Source: an uncultured Mycoplasmatota bacterium (GTDB lineage Bacteria; Bacillota_I; Bacilli_A; RF39; UBA660). Taken from it: a stretch of DNA of 29,102 nt. Shown here piece by piece: positions 8,173 to 16,056 of this stretch. Made by a program: the position numbers and the translations under genes. Numbering within the stretch: position 1 is the stretch's first letter; the number at the start of each line of letters is the position of its first letter. The stretch spans positions 1-29,102 of the forward strand of contig UREA01000018.1 of NCBI GenBank assembly GCA_900546715.1. Reading direction: 5' to 3'. The notes under the pieces were generated by a model, which searched no databases, was not told the origin of the DNA, and saw only the letters and a program-made list of their open reading frames with translations.

Positions 8173-8541
8173 CTATAATACTTCGCTAGCAAGAGATACG
8201 ATCTTCATATAATCTTTTTCTCTTAATTCTCTAGCTACTGGACCAAGTACACGAGTTCCAACTGGAGATTTATCATCTTTAATTAAAACACATGCATTGT
8301 CATCAAATTTTATATAAGAACCATCATTTCTTCTTACGCCATCAACAGTTCTAACAATTACAGCTTTAACAACTTTTCCTTTTTTTACTGGACTATTAGG
8401 AATAGCTTTTTTTACAGTTCCAACTACTACATCACCGATATTAGCATATTTAACTTTAGATCCACCCATAACTCTAATTACAAGTATTTCTCTAGCTCCG
8501 CTATTATCAGCAACTTTAAGTCTACTTTCTTGCATTACCAT
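8173..8541 (-). CDS. rplN: 50S ribosomal protein L14
   Basis: L14 lies at the subunit interface and contributes to bridges with 16S rRNA. The 122-residue length is standard. The start MVMQESRLKVADNSGAREI matches the family start, and the core GGSKVKYANIGDVVVGTVK, DDNACVLI and GTRVLGPVARELR are intact. This is the first gene of the spc part, 11 bp after rpsQ. Confidence 0.98.
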   Translation of the reverse strand: MVMQESRLKVADNSGAREILVIRVMGGSKVKYANIGDVVVGTVKKAIPNSPVKKGKVVKAVIVRTVDGVRRNDGSYIKFDDNACVLIKDDKSPVGTRVLGPVARELREKDYMKIVSLASEVL

Positions 8542-8552
8542 AATAATACCTC

Positions 8553-8810
8553 CTAAAGGATAACAGCTTTACTTAGAATTTCTACTAGTTCATATCTTTT
8601 GGTTTTAGATAATGGTCTAGTCATTCTAATTCTTACTGTATCTCCTACTTTAGCTTCATTTGCCTCATCATGCGCTGCATATTTCTTAGAATATTTAACT
8701 TGTTTTTTGTATAAAGGATGTTTTTTAGAAGTTTCAACTAAAACTGTAATAGTCTTATTATTAGAGCTACTAATCACTCTACCAACTAATTCATGTTTTG
8801 CTTCAGTCAT
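8553..8810 (-). CDS. rpsQ: 30S ribosomal protein S17
   Basis: S17 is a primary 16S rRNA binder with an OB fold. The 85-residue protein has the signature GRVISSSNNKTITVLVE, HPLYKKQVKYSKKYAAHDE and GDTVRIRMTRPLSKTKRYELVEIL. Its ATG shares one base with the stop codon of rpmC (TAATG), so the two are probably translationally coupled. Confidence 0.97.
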   Translation of the reverse strand: MTEAKHELVGRVISSSNNKTITVLVETSKKHPLYKKQVKYSKKYAAHDEANEAKVGDTVRIRMTRPLSKTKRYELVEILSKAVIL

Positions 8811-9013
8811 TATTTATTACCTCCATTTAGTTCTCTTTCTTTCAAGATTGTTTTCATTCTTGCAACATCCCTTCTTAAAGTTCTAAGCTCAACTGGTTTT
8901 TCTAATGTACCATTTGCTTGTTGCATTCTTTTTGTGAATAATTCTTCTTTTGTTTCGATTATTTTTTTGTTTAGTTCTTCATCGGATAATTTTCTTAAAT
9001 CTTCAATTTTCAA
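8810..9013 (-). CDS. rpmC: 50S ribosomal protein L29
   Basis: L29 sits by the peptide exit tunnel next to L23. I prefer a TTG start at 9011-9013, because the family begins Met-Lys-x-x-Glu-Leu-Arg and the codons after TTG read KIEDLRKLSDEEL; an AAAGGATGGTGA stretch lies upstream. An in-frame ATG at 9023-9025 would add VILL and has its purine-rich sequence immediately adjacent, which is poor spacing. Length is 67 residues (71 from the ATG). The family signature near the C-terminus (LRTLRRDVARMKTILKER) is clear. The start overlaps rplP. Confidence 0.93.
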   Translation of the reverse strand: MKIEDLRKLSDEELNKKIIETKEELFTKRMQQANGTLEKPVELRTLRRDVARMKTILKERELNGGNK

Positions 9014-9437
9014 GAGAATCACCATCCTTTACATCTTTTTTAACAAATTTTGATTTAACTGATAATTTATGAGAAGCAAGTCTAAGAGCTTCACGAGCAA
9101 TTTCTTCAGATACTCCACTAACTTCAAACATAATCTTACCATTTTTTACAACTGCTACCCATTCTTCAACATTACCTTTACCTTTACCTTGACGAGTTTC
9201 TAAAGGTTTTTTAGTTCTTGGCATATGTGGGAAAATATTGATATATACTTTTCCACCACGCTTCATAAAACGGGTCATTGCAATACGAGCTGCTTCAATT
9301 TGTCTAGCTGATATCCAGCCACCTTCAGTTGCTTGTAAACCGTAATCACCAAAATGTAATTCTGTATTACCTTTGGCATGGCCATCATAACTTATTCTAT
9401 GACTCTTACGATATTTAGTTCTTTTGGGCATCAACAT
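9003..9437 (-). CDS. rplP: 50S ribosomal protein L16
   Basis: L16 organises the A-site region of the large subunit. The 144 residues match the family when read from the ATG at 9435-9437 (MLMPKRTKYRKSHR). Signatures are GDYGLQATEGGWISARQIEAAR, MKRGGKVYINIFPH and TRQGKGKGNVEEWVAVVK. It overlaps the 3' end of rpsC by 23 bp and ends in TGA, direct evidence that TGA is a stop in this organism. Confidence 0.97.
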   Translation of the reverse strand: MLMPKRTKYRKSHRISYDGHAKGNTELHFGDYGLQATEGGWISARQIEAARIAMTRFMKRGGKVYINIFPHMPRTKKPLETRQGKGKGNVEEWVAVVKNGKIMFEVSGVSEEIAREALRLASHKLSVKSKFVKKDVKDGDSLEN

Positions 9438-10089
9438 TTTTATCAGCTCCCTTCATTTTTTTTGCAGGAAGAATTTCATCTTTATAAATCCAAACTTTAA
9501 CACCGATTTTTCCATAAGTTGTATCAGCTTCAGCTGTTGCATAATCTACATCTGCTCTAATTGTATGTAGCGGCACAGTTCCTTCAGTATAACCTTCAGT
9601 ACGAGCCATTTCTGCTCCTCCAAGTCTTCCTGATACACTTGTTTTACATCCTTTAGCTCCAGCTTTTAAAACATTTTTAATAGCTCTTTTTTGAGCTGAT
9701 CTAAATGGAGCTCTAGCAGCAATTTGGTTAGCTATATTCATAGCTACTAATTTAGCATTTAAATCTGGTTTCTTTTCTTCCACAATGTTGATGTATATTT
9801 CTTCACCAACAAGTTTCTTTAATTTATTTCTTAATTTTTCAATATCTTCTCCACCGCGACCAATTATTACACCTGGTTTAGCAGTATAAATATTAACTTC
9901 ACATCTGTCTTTTTTGCGTTCAATAATTACACTAGCAATAGCAGCATCTTTAAGATTTTTTTCTAAATATTCTCTGATTTTAATATCATTATTTAAATAT
10001 TTAGCATAATCTTTCTTAGAATACCACTTAGACTCCCAGTCTTTATTAACACCAAGACGATATCCTATTGGATTTACTTTTTGTCCCAT
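9415..10089 (-). CDS. rpsC: 30S ribosomal protein S3
   Basis: S3 forms part of the mRNA entry site and its helicase activity. The 224-residue protein begins MGQKVNPIGYRLGV and has the KH domain with the GxxG loop (KPGVIIGRGGEDIEKLRNKL, near 72-91). The C-terminal domain has SGRLGGAEMARTEGYTEG and VPLHTIRADVDYATAEA. It overlaps rplP by 23 bp. Confidence 0.97.
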   Translation of the reverse strand: MGQKVNPIGYRLGVNKDWESKWYSKKDYAKYLNNDIKIREYLEKNLKDAAIASVIIERKKDRCEVNIYTAKPGVIIGRGGEDIEKLRNKLKKLVGEEIYINIVEEKKPDLNAKLVAMNIANQIAARAPFRSAQKRAIKNVLKAGAKGCKTSVSGRLGGAEMARTEGYTEGTVPLHTIRADVDYATAEADTTYGKIGVKVWIYKDEILPAKKMKGADKNVDAQKN

Positions 10090-10090
10090 A

Positions 10091-10438
10091 CTATTTTACT
10101 CCCTTCGCAGTATCACTTACACAAACTGTAATGTGACTACTTCTTTTATCGTGACGATCTACATTACCACGACTTGCAAACTTAATTCTCTTATAAATAG
10201 GTCCTGGATTAATATAGCATTCACTAACTCTTAAATCAGATTCATTTGCCCCATTATTATTTACAGCATTAGCTACAGCAGAATTTAAAACTTTAAGTAT
10301 TAATCTACTAGCTTTAGTGTTAGTGTTTTCAAGAATTCCTCTTGCAGTTTCAACATCTTTACCTCTAATTAAATCCATAGTCATACGAGCAAGTCTAGGT
10401 TTAATTAAAGCGTTTTTATGAATTGCATATGCTTCCAT
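10091..10438 (-). CDS. rplV: 50S ribosomal protein L22
   Basis: L22 lines the nascent-peptide exit tunnel through a long beta hairpin, the site of some macrolide-resistance changes. The 115-residue protein has KPRLARMTMDLIRGKDVETA, VANAVNNNGANESDLRV and the hairpin region YIKRIKFASRGN-like stretch ending in KRSSHITVCV. It begins 8 bp after rpsS and ends 1 bp before rpsC. Confidence 0.96.
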   Translation of the reverse strand: MEAYAIHKNALIKPRLARMTMDLIRGKDVETARGILENTNTKASRLILKVLNSAVANAVNNNGANESDLRVSECYINPGPIYKRIKFASRGNVDRHDKRSSHITVCVSDTAKGVK

Positions 10439-10446
10439 GTTACCTC

Positions 10447-10710
10447 CTATTTATTTCCTGCATGGCCACCAAACTTACGAGTTTGTGAAAATTCTCCAAG
10501 TTTATGTCCTACCATGTCTTCAGTAATATATACTGGTATAAAATCTTTTCCATTATGAACCGCTATTGTATGACCTACAAAGTCAGGAAAAATAGTAGAT
10601 CTTCTTGACCAAGTCTTAATAACAGTTTTCTTATTATTTTCATTCATTTCTTTGACCTTTTTCATTAATGATTCATCAACAAATGGTCCTTTTTTCAAAC
10701 TTCTTGCCAT
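10447..10710 (-). CDS. rpsS: 30S ribosomal protein S19
   Basis: S19 pairs with S13 in the head of the small subunit. The 87-residue protein has the family start (MARSLKKGPFVDESLMKKV), IKTWSRRSTIFPDFVGHTI and the signature VHNGKDFIPVYITEDMVGHK, then GEFSQTRKFGGH. It is slightly shorter than the usual 92 because the C-terminal tail ends early (HAGNK). Confidence 0.97.
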   Translation of the reverse strand: MARSLKKGPFVDESLMKKVKEMNENNKKTVIKTWSRRSTIFPDFVGHTIAVHNGKDFIPVYITEDMVGHKLGEFSQTRKFGGHAGNK

Positions 10711-10719
10711 AGTACCCTC

Positions 10720-11550
10720 CTATTTTTTCTTCCTACTTACAATAAGCTTTTCACTTTTCTTTTTACTCTTACGAGTTTTAACACCAAGTGCAGGTTTACC
10801 CCAAGGTGTCATCGGGCTCTTGCGTCCTATTGGAGCACGACCTTCACCACCACCATGTGGGTGATCATTAGGGTTCATTACTGAACCACGGTTAGTAGGT
10901 CTAATACCCATATGTCTTTTTCTTCCAGCTTTTCCAAGATTAACTAGTTTACTATCTTCATTTCCTACAACACCAATTGTAGCCATACAATTTCCAAGTA
11001 CTAATCTTGTTTCGCCAGATTGTAAACGAAGCATTACATATTTTCCTTCACGTCCTAGTATTTGAGCACTAGCTCCAGCACTACGACAAATTTCAGCTCC
11101 TTTACCAGGTTTTAATTCAATACAATGAACCACAGTACCAACTGGAATATTCATTAAAGGTAAGGCATTACCTACTTTAATATCAGCGCCTTCGCCATTT
11201 TCAATTATATCTCCAACCTTTAGGCCATTTGGAGCAATGATGTATCTTTTTTCACCATCACGATAATTGATTAGGGCAATATTTGCTGTTCTATTTGGAT
11301 CGTATTCAATTGTTGCAACACGACCAGTTACACCTGTTTTTTCTCTCTTATAATCGATTACACGATATTTTCTTTTAGCTCCACCACCAATATGGCGAAC
11401 TGTCATTTTACCTTGATTATTTCTACCACCAGTTTTACTTGATTTCTTTAATAATGATTTAGTTGGAGTACTAGTAGTTATTTCGTCATTTGCAAGAGTA
11501 CTCATGCCTCTTCTGCCATTAGTTGTTGGTTTATAATGTTTAATAGCCAT
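10720..11550 (-). CDS. rplB: 50S ribosomal protein L2
   Basis: L2 is required for subunit association and supports the peptidyl transferase centre. I take the ATG at 11548-11550 (MAIKHYKPTTNGRRGMS), giving 276 residues, the family length; a GTG three codons upstream lacks a spaced Shine-Dalgarno site. The ATG has GGTGG five bases upstream. The C-terminal signature with the conserved histidine loop (GSVMNPNDHPHGGGEGRAP, then GRKSPMTPWGKPALG) is complete. Confidence 0.97.
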   Translation of the reverse strand: MAIKHYKPTTNGRRGMSTLANDEITTSTPTKSLLKKSSKTGGRNNQGKMTVRHIGGGAKRKYRVIDYKREKTGVTGRVATIEYDPNRTANIALINYRDGEKRYIIAPNGLKVGDIIENGEGADIKVGNALPLMNIPVGTVVHCIELKPGKGAEICRSAGASAQILGREGKYVMLRLQSGETRLVLGNCMATIGVVGNEDSKLVNLGKAGRKRHMGIRPTNRGSVMNPNDHPHGGGEGRAPIGRKSPMTPWGKPALGVKTRKSKKKSEKLIVSRKKK

Positions 11551-11564
11551 AAATTCCACCTACC

Positions 11565-11840
11565 TTACATTTCTATAGAAGAACCTGACTTTAGTGTAAC
11601 AATAGCTTTTTTATAAGTTTTAGTTCTTCCTGAGTATCTTCCAACTCTTCTTCTTTTTGATTTAGTATTTAATGTATTAACACTTTTAACACTTACTTTA
11701 AATGCTTCTTCAACTGCTTTCTTGATATCAGTTTTAGTTGCATCTTTAACTACTTTAAAAGTATAAACATTATTTTCTCTATTTGCCATAGATTTTTCGG
11801 TAATAACTGGTGCAATAATAATATCTGAATAATGCTTCAT
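11565..11840 (-). CDS. rplW: 50S ribosomal protein L23
   Basis: L23 sits at the exit tunnel and is the docking site for trigger factor and SRP. The 91-residue protein begins with the family pattern DIIIAPVITEKSMA and has VEEAFKVSVKSVNTLNTKSK. Its ATG overlaps the rplD stop by one base (TAATG), implying coupled translation. Confidence 0.97.
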   Translation of the reverse strand: MKHYSDIIIAPVITEKSMANRENNVYTFKVVKDATKTDIKKAVEEAFKVSVKSVNTLNTKSKRRRVGRYSGRTKTYKKAIVTLKSGSSIEM

Positions 11841-12463
11841 TATTTAAGCACCTCCTCTAATTTATTTACTGCTGGAACGTCCATAACAACAACATCAGCA
11901 TTTACTAAATCATAGCAATTTACTTCATCAGCATAGATTACTAATACATTTGGTAAATTACGAACTGCTAAATATAGATTTTCAGCATCATCACTTGTAA
12001 CAAATAATATTTTATTATCAAGTTTTAAATTTTCAAGAACTTTTAAAGCATCTTTAGTTTTAGTAGATTCCATATTGAAATTATCAACTACTACTAGTGC
12101 TTTTTCTTGTACTTTACTAGATAGAGCACTCTTTAGAGCAATAACTCTTTCTTTCTTATTAATCTTAAATGTATAATCTCTAGGACTTACACCAAAAGGT
12201 ATTCCGCCGCCTACCCATTGAGTAGCTCTTGTACTACCTTGACGAGCACGACCAGTTACTTTTTGTCTCCATGGTTTTCTTCCACCACCAGAAACTTCAC
12301 TTCTATTCTTAGTTTTTCTAGTTCCTTGACGAGTAGCATCAAGTTGTAAACGAATCATTTTCTTAAGACAATCTTCATTAATTTCGATATTCCAAACACT
12401 GTCATTTAATGTTAAATCTTTAACTTTTTCACCATTTAGATTCTTAACACTTATCTTTGTCAT
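11840..12463 (-). CDS. rplD: 50S ribosomal protein L4
   Basis: L4 reaches into the exit tunnel with a long loop and, in several bacteria, autoregulates the S10 operon by binding its leader. The 207-residue length is normal. The tunnel loop (GTRKTKNRSEVSGGGRKPWR, then QKGTGRAR-type QKVTGRARQGSTRATQ) and the C-terminal Rossmann-like part (KILFVTSDDAENLYLAVRNL) are present. It starts 21 bp after rplC. Confidence 0.97.
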   Translation of the reverse strand: MTKISVKNLNGEKVKDLTLNDSVWNIEINEDCLKKMIRLQLDATRQGTRKTKNRSEVSGGGRKPWRQKVTGRARQGSTRATQWVGGGIPFGVSPRDYTFKINKKERVIALKSALSSKVQEKALVVVDNFNMESTKTKDALKVLENLKLDNKILFVTSDDAENLYLAVRNLPNVLVIYADEVNCYDLVNADVVVMDVPAVNKLEEVLK

Positions 12464-12484
12464 ATTTAATCCTTTCTAAACTCC

Positions 12485-13303
12485 TTACTTTACTTCTTCA
12501 GAAGTTTCTTCTTCTGCAGTTTCAGTTGTATCTTCAGCTTTAACTTCTTCCGCTTCAGTTTCAACTGCTTCTTCAGTTGCAGCTTCTACTGCTTCAGTAT
12601 TTTGTGCATCTTCTAAAGCAACTTCTTCAACTTCATCAACAACTGTTTCATAAGTTAAGATTTCTTTTGGATCTTTCTTACGAGAATTTTTAACTGCTGA
12701 TTTAATTAACACTAATGAATTTTTAGCTCCTGGAACATTTCCACTAACTAAGATATAATTTTCTGCTTCGTTTACTTCAATAATTTCTAGATTTTGAATA
12801 GTAACAGTATCAACACCCATGTGTCCTGCTAATTTTTTACCCTTTAATACTCTTTTTGGTAACATTGTTCCTAAAGATCCAGGTCTTCTGTGGTAATGTG
12901 AACCGTGAGTCATAGGTCCACGAGATTGATTATGTCTCTTAATTACCCCTTGGAAACCTTTACCTTTTGTAACACCAGTTACATCAACAACATCTCCAAT
13001 TTCAAAAATACTTGCTCCTACAGCATCACCAACATTGTAACTGGCTTCTACATCTCTTATTTCTTTTAAGAAGCGCTTAGGAGTAGTATTTGCAGCTTTA
13101 GCTCTTCCAGCTTCAGCCTTATTTGCTTTCTTTTCGCTTTTTTCAAACACGCCAAGTTGAATTGCACTATATCCATCTTTTTCTGGAGTCTTAACTTGCA
13201 TTACTACATTAGGTTCAACTTCTACAACTGTAACAGGAATAAGTTTACCATCTTTAGTAAATACTTGAGTCATTCCAACTTTGCGTCCTAAGATTCCTTT
13301 CAT
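12485..13303 (-). CDS. rplC: 50S ribosomal protein L3 with acidic C-terminal extension
   Basis: L3 is an early-assembly protein near the peptidyl transferase centre. Residues 1 to about 210 are a standard L3 (MKGILGRKVGMTQVFTKDG, VTGVTKGKGFQGVIKRH, MTHGSHYHRRPGSLG). Residues 221-272 form an extra tail of 52 residues with 22 acidic and two basic residues, low in complexity and probably disordered. The core L3 of E. coli or B. subtilis (about 209 residues) lacks it. It is the second gene of the operon, 20 bp after rpsJ. Confidence 0.96.
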   Translation of the reverse strand: MKGILGRKVGMTQVFTKDGKLIPVTVVEVEPNVVMQVKTPEKDGYSAIQLGVFEKSEKKANKAEAGRAKAANTTPKRFLKEIRDVEASYNVGDAVGASIFEIGDVVDVTGVTKGKGFQGVIKRHNQSRGPMTHGSHYHRRPGSLGTMLPKRVLKGKKLAGHMGVDTVTIQNLEIIEVNEAENYILVSGNVPGAKNSLVLIKSAVKNSRKKDPKEILTYETVVDEVEEVALEDAQNTEAVEAATEEAVETEAEEVKAEDTTETAEEETSEEVK

Positions 13304-13323
13304 AATTCTAATTCCTTTCTTTC

Positions 13324-13632
13324 TTATAATTTAATATTTACATCAACACCACTTGGTAAATCTAGGTGAGTTAATGCATCAACTGTTTCCTTACTAGGAT
13401 TTTTGATATCAATTAATCTCTTATGAGTTCTTCTTTCAAATTGTTCTCTTGCATCCTTATATTTATGTACTGCTCTTAATACTGTAACTTTTTCAATTTC
13501 TGTTGGTAAAGGTACGGGACCAGAAATTTCGCCACCAGTTCTTTTAACAGTTTCCACAATTTTTCCGGCTGCAACATCGAGCAAACGATGATCATAAGCT
13601 TTTAAATTGATTCTCACTTTTGTACTTGACAT
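13324..13632 (-). CDS. rpsJ: 30S ribosomal protein S10
   Basis: S10 is a head protein of the small subunit and also the NusE partner in transcription antitermination. The start is the ATG at 13630-13632 (MSSTKVRINLKAYDHRLLD), giving exactly 102 residues; an AAAGGAGG lies 9 bases upstream. A longer in-frame start at 13671 would add 13 residues that include this Shine-Dalgarno site. Signatures are VKRTGGEISGPVPLPT, RRTHKRLIDI and the C-terminal LDLPSGVDVNIKL. This is the first gene of the 28-gene operon. Confidence 0.97.
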   Translation of the reverse strand: MSSTKVRINLKAYDHRLLDVAAGKIVETVKRTGGEISGPVPLPTEIEKVTVLRAVHKYKDAREQFERRTHKRLIDIKNPSKETVDALTHLDLPSGVDVNIKL

Positions 13633-13757
13633 CTGACATGTCCTCCTTTCGCCTATATCTAGTATAGACATACTCCGTACAAGTTCTCCAATTCACTATA
13701 TTTCTTTACCAACTTACCCTAGTGTATCAGTAACCTTGCACATCAACGCAGTCATAC
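13633..13757 (-). promoter_or_regulatory. Structured 5' leader of the S10 operon
   Basis: About 125 nt of transcribed leader separate the predicted transcription start from rpsJ. Visible pairings (RNA sense) are CACTA with TAGTG about 25 nt apart, and a small GTAT-GTCT-ATAC hairpin before the Shine-Dalgarno site. S10 leaders in other bacteria are targets of L4 autoregulation, so that is a reasonable guess, but I do not recognise a specific L4-leader consensus here. Confidence 0.45.
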
Positions 13758-13764
13758 GTCTATA

Positions 13765-13793
13765 ATAATACCATTAAATTGTATGGAAATCAA
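13765..13793 (-). promoter_or_regulatory. Sigma-A promoter of the S10-spc-alpha operon
   Basis: On the minus strand TTGATT (13788-13793) and TATTAT (13765-13770) are separated by exactly 17 bp, a good housekeeping promoter. Transcription would start near 13758. No other promoter of this quality was found upstream of rpsJ. Confidence 0.75.
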
Positions 13794-13823
13794 GTAAAAA
13801 ATTGCATTTTTTTCAAAAAATTT

Positions 13824-13867
13824 TCACAAAAATAAAAAGTTAATAATTTTATTAAACTATTAACTTT
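13824..13867 (-). terminator. Intrinsic terminator after the surface-protein gene
   Basis: AAAGTTAATA (13836-13845) and TATTAACTTT (13858-13867) form a perfect 10-bp stem with a 12-nt loop. In the minus direction it is followed by a T-rich run (TTATTTTTG). It lies 22 bp beyond the stop codon at 13890 and just upstream of the S10 promoter, insulating that operon from read-through. Confidence 0.75.
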
Positions 13868-13889
13868 GATTCTTTATAAATTGAACTAA

Positions 13890-15647
13890 TCAATTTTTCA
13901 AACGTATAGGATTTTCATAAGTTCCAGCACCTGAACTATATTCTACATCAGAATTCAAATAAAATGTTGGTCTAACAGTCCCTGAATTAGTTACAGATGT
14001 ATTAAAACCATCAATAAATCCTATTGGAAATGCTTGCTCTATATCGCTAGAATTACGAGTAATAGTAAATTCTATAATTGCTAAATCCATCCAATTATTT
14101 TCTTTTATTGTTAAATCATAATAATTTAAAATGGTATTTGCCCAATATATTGGGCTAGCTGCATATCCATAATCAGAAATATACATTAAACCAATTTTTG
14201 CACTATATGTTTCATTATTGCTATTTGGCCCCACTTCATAATCATAAACACCTTTTATATTTGTTTGATATGCATTATCATAACCTATCCCTCCAACTTT
14301 CCAAGGATTATTTGAAATTAAATCAGACCATGATGTACCTAAAACATTCAAAAAAGTTCCATTTAAATTTGTAGAATTTAATACGCTAGTTCTCCATGTG
14401 TTATTTGAACTTGTATTTCGTCTATAATAAGATATTTGGGCTTGATTTCCTTTATAATAAGAATTAGTATTATTGGAAGTATACCTATAAGTTCCTCCCG
14501 TACCAAGTTGACTACTGGTAGCCAAGTCAGCTTTAATTAGTTTAACTTCATTATTAAATACTCCAATTATTCTGTATAGATTATCATAAGGACAAGTAGA
14601 TTCAACGCTTCCAAAGCAAACATAATTATTCGGATTTATCCCACTATATCTATAAGAATTGTCATTAGCTTCTAAAGAACCATATGTTCCCCTACCATCA
14701 TGTAAATATAAATCGTTTTCACCATCTATTCCAGTATAGTGGCTTATAATGTATTCTGATAAATATGTTACTTGCTCTGTCTGTACATTAAGGCTATAAA
14801 CTTCGGATTCCTTCCTATTTATATCCACTACATAAATCAAAACATTATAATTTACACCACTATCCAATTCACTAAAAATATAAGTAGAATCATAGCTTAG
14901 AATATAATTATCTTCACCACCTATTGAATAATAATATCTTTTAATTTGTTCATTGCTGCTTATATTTAACGACAACGTAAATCCACTTGTAGTTATATTA
15001 CTTACTTCAACACTATTTATAATAGGTCCACTCTCATCTGTAGTACTAATACTTAATTCATAAATATTAGATTTAGCATTTGTGCTGTCTAAGCAATAAA
15101 TGCTAATATTATATTCAGTTAATTTATTTAAATCATTTATGGTTATTATATTACTGCTTGCTTCAGTGTATTCTTCACTATCATTTATACTATAATAATA
15201 TTTACTAATACTGCCATTTTCACTTGTGGCACTTACTTCTAATGTAACAGATGATCCTGTTACATTAGTAATACTTACATTATCTATCCATACTCCATCA
15301 TATTTATCGAAGTATACATAGCACCGATCCGAAGAATTACTTAATAAATTTACTGTATTATTTTGTGAGTTATATTCTAATTCTCCCCCATTTTCACAAC
15401 CACTTAAAGATTCATTAAATATATATCCAGTCTCTGGCCATGTATTATCAACAGTTTCTGTGTATTCTCCGCTCCCCGCTTCTGTTTCATACATCATAGT
15501 AATCATATTGCCACTAATTACTTGCTCATCTTTATTAATATTAGATATTATATTATTTTCATCATTACTCATACTATTAAAGAGAATTATTGTTATAAAA
15601 CCTAATGTTAATAACACACCACTTATCAACAATACTTTTTTATTCAC
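13890..15647 (-). CDS. Membrane-anchored surface protein with two FN3-like domains
   Basis: A 585-residue predicted extracellular protein. Residues 5-24 are a single hydrophobic segment (signal anchor; no lipobox, no LPXTG at the C-terminus). Residues about 45-115 form a small domain with Cys84 and Cys109 (YETEAGSGEYTETVDN ... SDRCYVYFDK). Residues about 119-205 and 206-293 are two similar fibronectin-III-like repeats (each contains a KxYYYSI strand). Residues about 295-585 form a Tyr/Asn/Ser-rich domain with LYRIIGVFNNEVKLI and a terminal TVRPTFYLNSDVEY-SGAGTYENPI pattern, an architecture I associate with adhesin-like proteins of gut Firmicutes. The start is GTG with GAGGTG 6 bases upstream. 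The exact ligand is unknown. It is probably repressed by the divergent XRE gene. Confidence 0.85.
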   Translation of the reverse strand: MNKKVLLISGVLLTLGFITIILFNSMSNDENNIISNINKDEQVISGNMITMMYETEAGSGEYTETVDNTWPETGYIFNESLSGCENGGELEYNSQNNTVNLLSNSSDRCYVYFDKYDGVWIDNVSITNVTGSSVTLEVSATSENGSISKYYYSINDSEEYTEASSNIITINDLNKLTEYNISIYCLDSTNAKSNIYELSISTTDESGPIINSVEVSNITTSGFTLSLNISSNEQIKRYYYSIGGEDNYILSYDSTYIFSELDSGVNYNVLIYVVDINRKESEVYSLNVQTEQVTYLSEYIISHYTGIDGENDLYLHDGRGTYGSLEANDNSYRYSGINPNNYVCFGSVESTCPYDNLYRIIGVFNNEVKLIKADLATSSQLGTGGTYRYTSNNTNSYYKGNQAQISYYRRNTSSNNTWRTSVLNSTNLNGTFLNVLGTSWSDLISNNPWKVGGIGYDNAYQTNIKGVYDYEVGPNSNNETYSAKIGLMYISDYGYAASPIYWANTILNYYDLTIKENNWMDLAIIEFTITRNSSDIEQAFPIGFIDGFNTSVTNSGTVRPTFYLNSDVEYSSGAGTYENPIRLKN

Positions 15648-15659
15648 GCACTACACCTC

Positions 15660-15714
15660 ATTTATTTTATACAAGTATATTATAAACTATAAATTTATTT
15701 TATACAAGTGTATA
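15660..15714. promoter_or_regulatory. Twin operator-like repeats between surface gene and XRE gene
   Basis: A 17-bp exact direct repeat (ATTTATTTTATACAAGT) occurs at 15660-15676 and 15693-15709, 33 bp apart, about three helical turns. Each copy ends in an inverted repeat with TATAC and GTATA arms: 15668-15679 (2-bp centre) and 15701-15714 (4-bp centre). The first overlaps the end of the surface-gene -10 box and its start region, the second overlaps the -35 box. This is a classic repressor layout, and the XRE protein encoded next door is the obvious candidate. Confidence 0.6.
15679..15707 (-). promoter_or_regulatory. Sigma-A promoter of the surface-protein gene
   Basis: On the minus strand TTGTAT (15702-15707) and the perfect TATAAT (15679-15684) are 17 bp apart. 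The predicted transcript starts about 25 bp before the GTG codon. Both hexamers overlap the repeated TATACAAGT operators. Confidence 0.8.
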
Positions 15715-15769
15715 AAAGACTTGAATAATACATTTTTTTATAATTAATGTAACAAGGAGTGATAAATAC

Positions 15770-16036
15770 ATGGAACAGCTTAAAAGCAAAGATATATTGG
15801 CAATTAATCTAAAATACTATAGATATCAACATAATTTATCACAAGAAAAATTTGCGGAAATGTTAAACAGTACATTACCATATATTAATCAATTGGAAAA
15901 TGGTAAAAGAAAACCAACACTAGAATTACTAGATAAGTTTGCTAGCAAACTTAATATAACTAGTGCTGATTTAATTACATATAACGAAGAACATTATATT
16001 GTAGCCAAAAGAATTGACGAGAGAACCAAGAAATAA
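15770..16036 (+). CDS. Small XRE-family (Cro/CI-type) DNA-binding regulator
   Basis: An 88-residue helix-turn-helix protein, the only long plus-strand gene in the window. Residues about 11-65 are the HTH_3 domain: LKYYRYQHNLSQEKFAEML, the recognition helix region NSTLPYINQLENGKRKP and TLELLDKFASKLNITSADL. A basic tail of about 20 residues follows, with no effector or peptidase domain. The ribosome binding site AAGGAG lies 10 bases before the ATG. It is divergent from the surface-protein gene across a 122-bp region with twin operators, so it probably regulates that gene and itself. Its own promoter is not clear to me. Confidence 0.88.
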   Translation: MEQLKSKDILAINLKYYRYQHNLSQEKFAEMLNSTLPYINQLENGKRKPTLELLDKFASKLNITSADLITYNEEHYIVAKRIDERTKK

Positions 16037-16056
16037 CATCTGAAGTAGCTAGATTG

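Noticed and set aside
9011..9025. ATG at 9025 as the rpmC start
   Set aside because: It adds VILL before the family start and has its purine-rich segment directly adjacent to the ATG; TTG at 9013 fits the family better, though the ATG is not excluded.
15715..15769. Promoter for the XRE gene using TTGAAT and TATAAT
   Set aside because: The two boxes are only 12 bp apart, and alternative pairings were weak, so I did not annotate one.
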